Shown here one piece after another: positions 1 to 16,483 of a DNA stretch of 64,000 nt (the stretch's first letter is position 1; each line of letters begins with the position of its first letter). The stretch is from contig NC_087082.1 in assembly GCF_026151205.1 (NCBI RefSeq), forward strand, positions 10,858,901 to 10,922,900, read 5' to 3'. The notes under the pieces are model-generated. The model was not told where the DNA came from and made no database searches. It saw only the letters and a list, made by a program, of their open reading frames with translations. The position numbers and the translations under genes are program-made. Source of the stretch: Bolinopsis microptera. Taxonomy: Eukaryota; Ctenophora; Tentaculata; Lobata; Bolinopsidae.

Positions 1-324
1 ACCAAGGTTCATAAACAATCATACACTAGACCCACACAGGACCATCCCAGATAGTGACACATATTCAGGTGTGGACCATGCTCGGAAGTCCCTCGCCTGC
101 CCGCCAAAGAAGAACATCTGAAGTGGGTTTGCTCTGAGCAAGGTAGTAACAGCTTCGAGACTCCAGAGGTCTGTTGCGTTGATATCTATTATTCTATGTT
201 TTTGTATATACTTAGGGAGTCCTGGAGTGTGGCTAGCAGGAGTCACACTCTGTGGGCACGGCGAGAAGGCCTCCCTCTTCACTAGGAGGCCAGAAACCGT
301 TGACCAAAACAGAGAGAGAGAGAT

Positions 325-1255
325 ACTACTACTACTATAACTACTACTATTACTACTGTTGTTTAGTGTGTACACATAGTAGTAGTACTATTATACTATA
401 CTACTACTACTATAACTACTACTATTACTACTACTGTGTAGTGTGTACACATAGTAGTAGTACTATTATACTATACTACTACTACTATAACTACTATTAT
501 TACTACTACTGTGTAGTGTGTACACATAGTAGCAGTACTATACTATACTACTACTACTACTATAACTACTACTATTACTACTACTGTGTAGTGTGTACAC
601 ATAGTAGTAGTACTATACTATACTACTACTACTATAACTACTACTATTACTACTACTGTGTAGTGTGTACACATAGTAGTAGTACTATACTATACTACTA
701 CTACTATAACTACTACTATTACTACTACTGTTTAGTGTGTACACATAGTAGCAGTACTATACTAGTACTACTACTACTATAACTACTACTATTACTACTA
801 CTGTGTAGTGTGTACACATAGTAGTAGTACTATACTATACTACTACTACTATAACTACTACTATTACTACTACTGTGTAGTGTGTACACATAGTAGTACT
901 ATTATACTATACTACTACTACTATAACTACTACTATTACTACTACTGTTTAGTGTGTACACATAGTAGCAGTACTATACTATACTACTACTATAACTACT
1001 ACTATTACTACTACTGTTTAGTGTGTACACATAGTAGTAGTACTATACTACTACTACTACTACTACTATAACTACTACTATAACTACTACTGTGTAGTGT
1101 GTACACATAGTAGTAGTACTAAACTATACTATACTACTACTACTATAACTACTACTATTACTACTACTGTTTAGTGTGTACACATAGTAGTAGTACTATA
1201 CTATACTACTACTACTATAACTACTACTATTACTACTACTGTTTAGTGTGTACGT
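325..1255. repeat. TAC-rich minisatellite, about 68-80 bp unit, about 12 copies
   Basis: Each unit has a run of TAC/TAT triplets followed by a conserved core containing GTGTGTACACATAGTAG. The core recurs about every 68-80 bases (near 366, 439, 512, 591, 665, 737 and so on to about 1174), and a diverged last copy lies near 1240. The triplet runs and the TAGTAG stretch after each core are complementary, so units can fold into hairpins. The Tyr-rich reading frames across it are a by-product of the triplet repeat, not genes. Confidence 0.95.
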
Positions 1256-1983
1256 GCGTAGATCCAGTTTACTGTAGCTGTGTGACATCAAACATGGACT
1301 TTACTTACAATAATGATTATCTGATTACTACAATCACTTAAATAGTATTTATCTAAACATGGCACAAGCACTCGTACTGTAACAATAATAATCCAGAAGT
1401 TTCTACCACCTGCTAGCGGCAAAGCTAATGAGCACAGAATATAGACAGATCTATTGCCCTAAACAAATACACATGGTTTATTGTACTGTGCTGAATCCTG
1501 ACAACAACACACACACACACGCGGTTGTCATGTATTTGAACGCAGCAGCGGCAGCAGTCGCTGCTATCTCATTATTGGCCGTGTAATATGTTCAAATGTA
1601 CACATTTGGTGCAATTAGTGAGCTTCAGCTAACCATTGTACTAGTAGTGTAGTAGTGGTGTAGTAGTACTACAAGTTTAAAGGAGACAGTGGATTTGTGC
1701 TGTGTAATATACATACCAATAATGATCAGCCCAAGTGTTATGAGCTATAATAATGCTATGGTAACTCTATCTATTTAAGGGCTCTCCTGCCCATTGCCCC
1801 TGCCATTTCTGACAATCTAGAAATACGGTCAGCTAACTTTCGATCGGTTTAAAAGTTAAAACTGCACCAAATCCAGGAATAGCTTCACCGTAACCAATGC
1901 TTTAACAGTGTGATAAGATAATTAAGATAATTAATCAGTGTGATATTATTCAATTAAATGTGACAATTCTCTCCTCTCAGCGA
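1256..1983. other. Intergenic, no gene seen
   Basis: AT-rich sequence with a short CA run near 1502-1519. No coding exon or RNA gene is recognisable. Confidence 0.6.
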
Positions 1984-1991
1984 CTAAGCGT

Positions 1992-2705
1992 GGCAGTATC
2001 GAGATAGCCCGACCACTGGTCCGCGGACCACTGTCCGCGGACCACTGTCTGCGGACCACTGTCTACCAGATCATATTACTGTATAATAACAGTATCCCCT
2101 GAATCAAGCAACAGGTGTTTGTGAATAGTTGATATCTTGTAGTAGAATGATTTTTTGTAGTAGAATGTAGGATCCCATCGAGGACTGAAGATTCTCGGTG
2201 GACAAGCAAGACCTCCGGCATCAGAAGATGCTACAGGGTCATGAGCAGTGCATGATATACCAGCATGCCTCTTGTTGCAGAAAACGCAGAAGCTTGGGTT
2301 GGCTCTGGAGACGATGAGGGTTTTACCAGCTTGAGTCCACTTGTCGAGAGGTGAGATAGGGTCGCAGGGTAGGGCTGAGTTCATCCGTTTCGTTTTCTCT
2401 GAGACCATAGTTGTAGTTGTTCAAGAAGGAGTTGATGATAGAAATGATTGATGCAGTCTGATAATAGTTATTCTTTATATATTGCATGATGTGAACTGAT
2501 CTCGTAAGGTTAATCGTTTAATAAGCCTTGACACCACCGCTGATTGGAATTCGCGTGCGATGATGTGAACCCTGCTTGATTCAGGGGATGATGTGAACCC
2601 TGCTTGATTCAGGGGATACTGTTATTATACAGTAATATGATCTGGTAGACAGTGGTCCGCGGACAGTGGTCCGCGGACCAGTGGTCGGGCTATCTCGATA
2701 CTGCC
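1992..2705. mobile_element. Non-autonomous DNA transposon with long TIRs and 8-bp TSD
   Basis: The ends are inverted repeats starting GGCAGTATCGAGATAGCCCG; the arms run about 1992-2110 and 2604-2705. Directly outside both ends is the same 8-mer, CTAAGCGT (1984-1991 and 2706-2713), a clear target-site duplication. The arms carry short CCGCGGACCACTGT repeats, with one more copy in the left arm. Near the right arm a 28-bp unit is doubled (2560-2587, 2588-2615). No transposase is visible. An 8-bp TSD fits hAT, P or Merlin; the GG terminus is more like Merlin than hAT. A 110-residue minus-strand frame (2076-2408) with a CVFC...C cysteine cluster may be captured or chance sequence. Confidence 0.9.
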
Positions 2706-2713
2706 CTAAGCGT

Positions 2714-3610
2714 TGTGTTGTAGAACATTCTATTGTCTATTCCACTAATAACGTATAATGTAATATAATATATTATATCTCCTTTAGTGGCCACCAACAC
2801 AGCCGTTGTAATGTACTGTAATTCTGAAGTGTCTTTATTTGCCAGGCCGTTACTAACGGTTCCTTTCCACTGTCACTTTATTCTACAGGCTGGCATATTT
2901 CAAATATTTTTGATGTGCGTTACAATTGCTGTTACAATTTAAAGAAAACTTTAATAGCCATTCCCAACTTCCCAACCACTTTCTAATAGAAAATCAATGT
3001 AAAAAGTAAAATAATTAGATCATGAAGATAATTCCAGAGAAATCCTAAAATGAGGAGATAATCACAAATCAGGAATTATGATAAAGACTTACAATCCTGG
3101 TGGTGGTAGCACTGAACCGTGATGTAAAAGTATCTGTGTAAAGAGCGTGCGGTACAGGGTGTAAAGCGTGCGGTACAGGGTCTGTTGGGCTGGATCTGCG
3201 TTCCATCTACCACACGTCGCGTCATGATGGAGTAATCCGCTAAATGTGCAGAAATGGTCTACATAACCTGTAAACGACTCTAGTGGCAGTCACATACCAC
3301 ACTTGATGTGGCGTAGCGGAACAAAGATCGTTAGAAGTTACGAAAGAGTATTTACGGAATGTGTAGACATCGGAATTTGATTCTAATTTTCGAAAATTAT
3401 TCGTTAGATAGCATTTCATCCATTCATCACTTTGTGTCATTTAAATTTTATCTCCGGTTTCACGTGATGGTGTGCATTGGTCGTCAAATTATCACGTTCA
3501 CTCATCACTGCACTATCCGTTTCACTACCTGTTTCACTATCTATTTCACTATCTATTTAAATATCTCTTTAAATGTCACTATCTTTTTCATTAATATCCT
3601 CTTGTTTCAG
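2714..3610. other. No exon seen; probably intron upstream of kinase exons
   Basis: The kinase exon at 3611 starts inside the catalytic domain, so upstream exons must exist. I see no glycine-loop or VAVK exon here. It is AT-rich with no clear repeats. Confidence 0.4.
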
Positions 3611-8177
<4,567 letters not shown>

Positions 8178-9980
8178 ATACCGGTGAATATAAAGATACA
8201 TGAGATGATGATAACTAGCCCACCTTCTCTTTCTGCTACCTTCTATGTGATTCATCATTACCCAGCTACATCCTTAATATATCGCCGTTAAAGAGTCAGT
8301 GTTTATCTGTGCGTGCTGGACTAGGAGTTGAGATAATATGGGGAATATGAAAATATTGTCCCTGATTTTAACAAGCTCCTCGTGTCGATCTCCACTCAAA
8401 GACCCTCGAGACTGGACTCGGTTGGGTGTGATTTGATGTTCTATCAATTTGCAATCTTCGTGAGACCCTTGCAGTATCTAACCAGGTCGAACTTTTAAAC
8501 TTCAAGATTACCTACTACCTAGGCAAGCTTGCTTTAATCACGAAATGTGTTTACTACCCAATATGCGCTAAGATTTATATTTGAGTGGAGCGCAACTTCA
8601 ACGTTCATCTCACATCGTTCAGCAGTTTTGAGCATCTAATTTTTAATCCATGAAGAACCTTATTCCTAAACATTGTCCTTACCCGAACTCTATTTGCTTG
8701 CCCTGACCCCAATCATAAGCCATAAACTTGGTATCACGTACCCAAACCCTAAAACCCCCTATTTTATTCAGTGACCAAACTGTAGAATTTAAAAGAGCTT
8801 AGAGTTATTTCGTAATCAAGTGTAATTCAATAAAAGATTTCCAACAGACATTATTTTTCTGTCACAGGATTATAACAGTCTCATAACATAGTTTTCTACC
8901 AACAATAAATTCGATCTTAAGAGCCAGAAGGAAGTGGCTATGGGTGTTCAGATTCGTTTAAAATGATTGTTATGCTGTGCATGTCTACCAAAAACTTAAA
9001 GAACTTTAGAAAATGCTTTTATTTATATTTTATCTGATAAAAGATTTATTGCTGCGCTTGATATAATATGTTAACTTTCGTTGTATCATCGACACAGTTC
9101 TTTAGGCTGTGTTAACAATTAACAGTACGGCGCCTCAACCGAGCAGTTTATTTGCATATGATGTATTTCTTCGTTCAATTACTAGGCAGACAGGTTTATT
9201 CGGAAGATTTTGATTCTTTGAACATTTGTTGCATAGTTTAATAAGTCCTCAACTTTTCTACAAACGGTTGATTTTTTGTTAAATTGTAGGATTTTGTGGG
9301 TTTATAAAAACTTGATATACTCAATTTAACCAACCGTAAAAAGTCACAGCACTTAAATGTTTTGATCTACTTTGAGCTAAGGGAGAGAATAATGACTAAA
9401 ACATAGCTAATCAAGAAAATTTGTATTATATCGTTTTACATTGGTAGGTAAAATTGTTACCGTATTAAAGTAAAGTACTGCTACAGCTGAGATCACGAAT
9501 TTCCTTGATGTAACATACTGAATAATGACACAACGTTGGTAGTTTAAATCTTAAATTATAACATGACACAGTTTATAGTTAAGTTACAAATATTTGGCAC
9601 AATGCGCCAGACAATATCAAGTATTTCTATTCTCAATCTGAGATTTTTGCCAAGATTTCTAGGAGTTGAGCCACCATTAAATTTAGTGGCTACCCCTCCA
9701 ATTTAACATCCTAATTCGCTCTTATTCGTATTAATGATGGACCTTGTAGTACGAGGGTTTGAGGATGTTAATAAATTCAGATTTCACTTTTATATTTTAC
9801 TTAATAGTCTTAACCGGACATTTAAATGCTATTTATAAGAAGTTAGGATATTAAGGGATTATTTACATACTAAGCAGCAGCCGAGGGGAGGGTTTGGAAA
9901 TAATTACATGAATAGATGAATTTTCTACACAGTAGCTGTGTGTAAATGTAATAGTGATCGTGATGGGGGAGAGCCGAGAT
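8178..9980. other. Intergenic or kinase 3' UTR, nothing recognised
   Basis: AT-rich sequence after the kinase stop codon, with no coding exon, RNA gene or repeat array that I can support. Confidence 0.5.
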
Positions 9981-10048
9981 CATAATATCTTAGCCATATT
10001 TGAACATCCCTCTCGAGAGGGATGTTCAAATATGGCTAAGATATTATG
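9981..10048. repeat. Perfect 68-bp palindrome without spacer
   Basis: Two 34-base arms are exact reverse complements and meet at CCCTCTCGAGAGGG, centred between 10014 and 10015. No mismatch and no spacer are seen. The flanks (GAGAT on the left, TGGAC on the right) show no target duplication. Confidence 0.97.
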
Positions 10049-10599
10049 TGGACGATCCCTTAGCTTAGGTCCTTAGAGATATTGGTTACCTTTCACAACG
10101 TTATAAGGCGGGTGTAGTAGTTGATTTTAACAATGTCGTTATTTGTTAGCTAAAGATTTTCATATCAGCTGTCCTGCTACTCACGTGCTGTGCTAAAGTG
10201 ACGGTCTAGTATGAGTGTAAGAATTATCCAAAATTCAGGTGGCGTTTCTAAGAGAATGGCAAAACAAGCCTCATTAATTTCAAAATGTCTATATTTTTAA
10301 TAATTTTATTATTTATTGCCACGAGAGAAATATTTACGGCAATAGTCATCAGTATTCAAATTTGTCTGTTCTTTTAACAGTTCAATCTCCTGTTAATATC
10401 AAACTCGTTTTTGAAATCATTAGTATTTGGTCATACCTTCATTTTAAAAACACTGATACACAGTACATATTATGACACTGTAGATGAAAAGTGTGGTTAT
10501 ACTTATAATCACAAATATTGTTATACTTCATACGGATTTGATTTCAATGTTATGAGAGTTGTTTTTCTGAGTATAACTCATGCCACATTTAAAGACGCA

Positions 10600-11458
10600 G
10601 CCAAATATTGCCCGTCTTGGCGCGCGCAAAACGTATCCCTCCTGGGCCTCGAACGGTCCGGCCCCGGAGTTAAGGTCGCAACGTGAGACAAGACAAAGCC
10701 GAATCTTGGTGATTAATTGACATACGTTGCATGCCACTTTTCGCGCGCCGCCGAAGGCGGAATATCTCTGATATTTGTGATACGTAACATGTATCAAGTG
10801 ATTAATCACTCCACACTCGAAACCCTAGCGTAACCTAATCCTAGTTCATAGTTGAAGCATTTTATCCTTAGTCATTAGCACGCTCGTCGCTCAATCATTG
10901 TCATACGTTGTATGACCTGCCTGTAGCGTCGAAGACGCTACAGTGAAGCGACCGTGGGGGTCACCACGTGATACAACTCAATCAGTAATGCGAACCCTAG
11001 TGCCGAGGCGAGGAGAAGAGACAAAGTTTTCTAAATTGTCCTCAGCTCTAGCATCTAGAGCTGCGCAAATGTACTATTTTTATTTCTGTTTCTAAACCGC
11101 GTGGTATGGTCCTATTTTTAGCTCAAATTAACTGCATGTGGAATGTTTACACACCATACACACTGTCTCACATCGTGATCCTCATCGTCATTTCGCCCTA
11201 CCGCGTGGCAAAAGCCACGACATGCTCGTGCGCGGCGGGCCCACATCATATTACTGGGCCGCGCTCAGCCTGTCATTCCGCCGAATCTTTATTGTTTATG
11301 AACATGATAGCCTGAGGTCCCCAGGTAAACATCATATTGTAGGTTTATAACCTACCAAGACGCGCGCGCGCCGAGGCTGAATTTTTCAGTTCAAAAATAA
11401 TTTTTGAGGCATGTTTTAAAATTCCCGGCAAAAATGGTCATATTCAAAAATACCCATG
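10600..11458. repeat. GC-richer, palindrome-dense block
   Basis: Stands out from AT-rich surroundings by CG-rich words (CGCGCGCC, GCCGCCGAAGGCGG) and many short inverted repeats, such as TGTAGCGTC/GACGCTACA near 10920-10945 and CAGCTCTA/TAGAGCTG near 11043-11064. No coding potential is seen. It is probably a decayed repetitive element of unknown class. Confidence 0.45.
11245..11330 (+). repeat. Dispersed repeat, second copy at 57362-57453
   Basis: Shares GCTCAGCCTGTCATTCCGCC and GGTCCCCAGGTAA with 57362-57453, in the same order and spacing apart from small indels. At the other locus a MITE interrupts the shared sequence after GGTAA; this copy preserves the empty site (TAA at 11326-11328). 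Confidence 0.85.
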
Positions 11459-11460
11459 AA

Positions 11461-11486
11461 CCCCCCCCCCCCCCCCCCCCCCCCCC
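11461..11486 (+). repeat. Homopolymer tract of 26 C
   Basis: An unbroken C run just before the LINE fragment. The exact length may be affected by sequencing. Confidence 0.9.
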
Positions 11487-11489
11487 GAT

Positions 11490-12960
11490 TAACCCCCTGT
11501 GAAGACGCAATTACCTCAAGTAACACGCCCAGCCGGTAAGGTTTGCTTTGGGGTGCACAATGTAAAGCGCTTGTTTCCAAAGCTAACTTTAGACTTGGAC
11601 TACTTAAGAAACTACTTTTGTCTTTTCTCAAAAAAAATTGTCTTTTCTCAACATGTTATTTCACTACTGATGAAAGGCAGAAAAGATTGTTCTATTTAGC
11701 GTTAATTAGGTCTATATTTGAACATTGTTCTGTCATATGGTCCCCTCAATCTGCAACTCATCTTCAACAGTTTGTTGTTATCCAAAAGAGGGCTATTAAA
11801 TGGATCAATGGTGAAACCTACTCCAGCTATAATGACGATAAACTTGCTACAGAGCAAAAGAAACTAAATATTCTCCCTGTCTTGCAGAAGCTTATTTATA
11901 ACGATCTTATGACCTTCTATAAAATAATGATTAGCATAATCCCAGTTTCGCTTCCTACTTATATTATATATAGTCCTATGCCGTCCAGAGGGCACCCGAT
12001 ACCAGTGGCGTAACGTTGCCTGTTGGCGCCCCCTGCCAAAAAGGCGCCCCCCTGTTGGCGCCCCCTCCCCTTTTGGTGCCCCTCCCTAAAATTGAACAAA
12101 TTAGGTGATTTTAGAGGATACGCCGGTAAAATCTCTAAAAAAGTGTGCATCTAGAGTAAAACGCGCATTTTTGCTAGTACTTTAGTTAAGTTTTCGAAAT
12201 TGTCCCACATTCAAACGAAGATTTGGCGCCCCCATAAGACGGCGCCCCCCTGCACAGCGGGGTCAGCAGGGCCCTTCGTTACGCCACTGCCCGATACACT
12301 AGGCACAATGTTCAAATAATTGCTAGGTCGGATACTTCAACTTATATGAGTACCACTGACAGTGGTCCACTGTGCCTTGATCGGATGCCTTCCGAAATAG
12401 CTTCTTTCGTAGATCTATGCTGAAATGGAATAGTCTACCAGTATGTATCCGGCAGTCAGAGCGGATTTCTACTTTTAAGACCAAACTGATCAAGTACCTC
12501 TGGGCTGCCGATATAGTCTGGCCAGACTAGCTCATCAGTCTTATGAGTCTCAGAAATGTGTTTTTGTTGGTTACAATTCTGTCCGTCCAATTTCCTATCC
12601 GCTTGTCCTCTTCTTTTTACTTCTATCAGTTGTGACGGAATTGTAATGAACAAAATCCATATAATTATTTATGATATGTTTGATTTCTTGTTATTGTATG
12701 TCATTCAAATTTGGTAGACGGCCCCAACGTTAATTTGGCTCTTGCTATGTGTTGGTTCAGCCGAATTAATTATTATGTAATCAAGTTTATTTTCTCTTTT
12801 AGTTAGTTGTCATCCGGTCAAACATTAAGAAACTTATATTGCAGTACCATTTATCAATTAGTATATCAAAATATGTCATTGTAATTTTGCATGGCTGAAA
12901 TGTAACGCTTGATTTATATATAATATGATAATTAATTGAATTTTCAAATTAAAAAAAAAG
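11490..12960 (+). mobile_element. 5'-truncated LINE, reverse transcriptase C-terminal region
   Basis: The frame from 11543 encodes a typical LINE post-RT segment (RSIFEHCSVIWSP, VIQKRAIKWI). It is broken at 12003 by a MITE. After the MITE, coding resumes with the family hallmark WNSLPVCIRQS followed by a short FKTKLIKYLW tail and a stop near 12530. An A-rich stretch at about 12951-12959 may be the 3' tail. No endonuclease or catalytic RT motif remains. The clade is uncertain (CR1/Jockey-like). Confidence 0.8.
12003..12289. mobile_element. hAT-type MITE inserted in the LINE
   Basis: A 287-bp element with 13-bp terminal inverted repeats CAGTGGCGTAACG / CGTTACGCCACTG. An exact 8-bp target duplication CCCGATAC lies at 11995-12002 and 12290-12297. 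CAGTGGCG ends plus 8-bp TSDs are typical of hAT elements. The interior is GC-rich (repeated TTGGCGCCCCC) and has no coding capacity. Removing it restores the LINE reading order. Confidence 0.95.
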
Positions 12961-13101
12961 TGATCATAATCCAATTGAAGTTTGACATAACATCACTTGG
13001 CCACGGCTATATAGTATTTATTATGATTATTTTTAATTTTATAATGACACAAAAATCAACTTGAATGAATTTGTCTAATAACACATTCTCTAGAAGCAGC
13101 T

Positions 13102-13677
13102 ATGGGAGAGGAAACAAAGTGTTGTATTTGTCTTGATGTCAGTGAGAATCTCCTCATTATGCCATGCTGCGGCACTGAAACATCGACAGTAAAATATTGT
13201 GGTGGTTGCATCAAGCTAATGTGTGATGCAGATGACACACAAAAAGATACAGTTGGTGTATGTCCTATCTGTAAGAAATCGTTTGAAATGGAATTCAAGG
13301 TTACTGCTCTTAAAAAGTTTGAAGTAAGAGGACAATGTGTTATGTGTTGTCAAGAAAACAAGGTTATTGTTTCACCTGATTCATTGTGTGAGATTTGCCT
13401 TCTTGGGAAAGCTTATCCCTACAAATACACATGCGACCGCTGTGGAAAAACCCAGGTCATTCCTCATCCAATGTGGAGGTACCAAATTTCGCCTGACGAA
13501 TTTGGGAGTGCAACTTGGGCCTGTCACCAAAAATGTGGTGATTACACCCATTGGAAGATTGTCCAAGAAGAAATTGCTAAAATCCCTGCTGCCTTATTGC
13601 CTGATACTTGGAGACCAGTTTACACTGATGCAGAAAGTGCACTTGCAGAAGTTAGAGAAATGATACGTAAAAACTGA
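13102..13677 (+). CDS. Single-exon RING-like cysteine-rich protein, 191 aa
   Basis: Starts MGEETKCCICLD and runs uninterrupted to a TGA. The first 65 residues hold a RING-like pattern: CCIC, PCCG, YCGGC and CPIC pairs, without the usual His, so a variant all-Cys RING is likely. The rest adds further Cys pairs (CVMCC, CEIC, CDRC, CHQKC), suggesting more zinc sites. RING proteins often act as ubiquitin E3 ligases, but nothing here proves that. No intron is seen in the CDS. A CTCTAG just before the leader (near 13090) could be a 3' splice site of a 5'-UTR intron or trans-splicing. The neighbouring genes give no functional hint. Confidence 0.75.
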   Translation: MGEETKCCICLDVSENLLIMPCCGTETSTVKYCGGCIKLMCDADDTQKDTVGVCPICKKSFEMEFKVTALKKFEVRGQCVMCCQENKVIVSPDSLCEICLLGKAYPYKYTCDRCGKTQVIPHPMWRYQISPDEFGSATWACHQKCGDYTHWKIVQEEIAKIPAALLPDTWRPVYTDAESALAEVREMIRKN

Positions 13678-14876
13678 TTTCTTTGTAATATTATAGTGCA
13701 TCCTTAGATAAATGAACAACATTAGTTTGGACAAGCTGTTCCCAGCAACAAAATCGACTGTGTTCTTTATGCATATTACATTTCTCTACACCAATGACAC
13801 TTCAAGTGGCTCTAAGTTTTGATCGTCTAAGTGCACCAGTTGGGCATCACTACTATCCTGTGAAGGACCTTTTTGAAATTTTACTCTTTAAATTTGATCT
13901 TGCATTTCCACAGACTGCTTAGACGGCTAAACTTACTGTGCATTGCATCAATATACTATACTCGGCTGGACTTATTGTCATTGACAAAAGCATATTTTGA
14001 TATATCAAATTATTATAATAATTGTTGTATGGTAAATGCAAAATAAGTGAAAGTTTAAAATCAAAATATATCATAATTAAATTTTTTTATTTACCAAAGT
14101 TCTAATATGATGGACGTTTTCAGTAAGCTTTAATTTTTTGCTGTATTGTAAAATATGTAAAATTTGTGAAAGTTTCAAATCAAATCATATGTTTGTAAAA
14201 ATTTGAAGATGAATATTTTTCAGTAAGTTTACATTTTTTGTAAGTTTTAAAATTGTATAGTTATTTTGTCTCAAGTTTTCAAATTCTATTTTTTAACAGT
14301 TTTGACACGTCTTTTTGTTTTAATGCAACGATTTTTGTTTCAATGCATGATTTATTCAATTTAAGGTAATACTAAAGGTAACTTGTAGTATGAGGTATGA
14401 CTTTAATCTCATCTAAGATTAATTGCTGGATAAGAATTGAATATTTTGTTTTAATTTCAAGACGTATACTAGCAGTTTAAATCAGTGTATATTTTTCAGT
14501 TGTTCTCTGTGCTTATATATCTATCGCTATCAAAGATAGCGATAGATACGTATTGACAATTTTATGAATAAAAAAGACAATTTTTGGAATTTATTTCAAT
14601 GTATGACATTATTATATAGTGTATTCTCTACTATTAGATTCTCCAATTTAAAAAGTTACATCCTGATTCTTTGATTCCATTGCATGCTGTATAAAATATG
14701 ATTCATAGGTATGAGTTAATCGAGATTTTGTTCATTCTTGTGAATGAAAATAATTGAATAATAACTAGTTAGCTATATTAGAACCGGTTAGCTAACAAAC
14801 ATACATAATATTATAATAGTGTTATCATGTGCAAGTATGTCTGAATTTCAAATCGTTAAATCCCAAATTTTGTTTA
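13678..14876. other. AT-rich interval between convergent genes; hairpin at 14518-14548
   Basis: Holds the 3' UTRs of the RING gene (+) and the chitinase gene (-). A perfect 14-bp inverted repeat (TATCTATCGCTATC, 3-base loop) lies at 14518-14548. A minus-strand AATAAA lies at 14590-14595, about 280 bases past the chitinase stop, and is a plausible poly(A) signal. Confidence 0.5.
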
Positions 14877-16483
14877 TCAAGAGCATGATGCAAAGGTTTT
14901 TTGGGTGGCACAATCTAAGTTCGGTCCTGGTGTAGTATTCAACATTTCAGCAAAGATCTTGTATCCTTCAACTCTGTGTATTGTTTTATCCATAGGTGTC
15001 TTTCCACATTCAACCCCTGTAAAATGTTGGTATGATTATTTTTACTTGTAGAAACATAGTAAAGACCTAATTACTGCTAACTCAGCTTTAATTTCACTTT
15101 GACGAACAAATTTTCAACAGAGTCTCTACAGTATATAACTGGTAATATTAAGCCTAAAATTTTTGTGATGGGATGGTAGCAGGTTGATGATTTTATTTTA
15201 AGCTTCTGATTGGAAAATGCTCTGACCCCATAGGCCAATTCAAGAACAATAGTTGTAGTTTAATAACAATTAACCTCCATTGATTATGTTGATAGTCGCT
15301 CCAAATCCTACATCTCGTCCACATTCCGTGTCACCATCAGTAGGTTTCCAGTTTTCAGTTATTGCATCGTGACATGATGGTTTGGGTTCCTGTTATGGTT
15401 TCTGTGTTATCACTAGCTGAAATTCTATCTGCGTGTTCAGTGTAAAGACAAACTACCACCTAATAAGAACAGCAAAAATGTAGGTAAAGAATTAAACTTT
15501 GAATAATATTCAAGAGTTTTTGCTTACAGATATCATGCTTTATTCGTGCTATTCAAAGATGTTGGTGTTTGTTACTGTACCTGTGGTGTCATCCAAAACC
15601 AAAGAGCTGTTTGGAATGCAAGTTTTCCTTCTTGTGCCACTCTCTGTGGGTTTTTTAGGAGCACCATATTGTCCCCGAACAGTTGCTTACTTACAAAACC
15701 ATAGTTGTAATTCCATGACAATTGCATTGGTCCTGGACGAAGGAAATCAGTTTAATAGTGTTATTAATATACAGCAACCTGTAAAAGTGTAAATATCAGG
15801 GCCAAAGTTTAGCTGGTTGAAACAATGGGTGGTCCGACTAACAGAAAATGAAACAGCTGAATCTAATTTCAAGATATGTCATATGTTGATCTACTGACCT
15901 CTGCCATGGTAACTTTTACCAGGCTGACAAGGATCATCGGAATTGTTGGCATCACAGTAAGCTACTTCCCCATTGTCACTCCTTCCAACCTTTCAAATAA
16001 TATAAATTGAAATGTGTGGGTAAAAAATTGTCTTAATTAGATGTTAGTAAATTAGATCACTATCTAGAATATTAAAATACGTGTACGGTGGTGATCGCCA
16101 AACTGATTCAGTTAGTATAAAGCTCCAGTAACGAAAATACTGTAGAGCTCAATACACTGGATTGTTACGATTAATGTAACAAGCTGAGGGGATAATAACC
16201 TCTTGCAGAAAGTAGAGGCCCCAAGCATATCTGCCGTCCGGGGCTGTATCCCAACCCCCAGTTGTCTCTTGTGCTATGTTTGCCAGGAATGCTGCTATCT
16301 CCCGTCTGTTTATTTCATCTGAGCCGTCGTTAGCAAAGAGAGGATAGCCCTTGGCTGCTTCCAGCAGGTGTTCGTATTCATACAACTTGAACTCAGCCTC
16401 CCCCTTTTCGTTTCTGTACGGAAAGAGTTCCTCAAAATCCTCCTTAGTGAAGTATTTCTCCAAACCTCCGTTATCTTCGATAC
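14877..16483 (-). CDS. GH19 chitinase domain, C-terminal end of the protein
   Basis: Five exons encode [40 protein letters not shown] (acid Glu of the HETTGGW motif, with Gln for His), [13 protein letters not shown] (second catalytic Glu), [59 protein letters not shown] and [10 protein letters not shown], then a stop. This is the full order of GH19 landmarks, about 250 residues. GH19 is common in plants and bacteria and sporadic in animals. It is preceded by sushi module 3 with a matching phase-1 junction. Confidence 0.93.

Noticed and set aside
252-1071. Tyr-rich open frames
   Set aside because: Created by TAC triplet repeats; no domain, no splice pattern, unit length not constant in frame.
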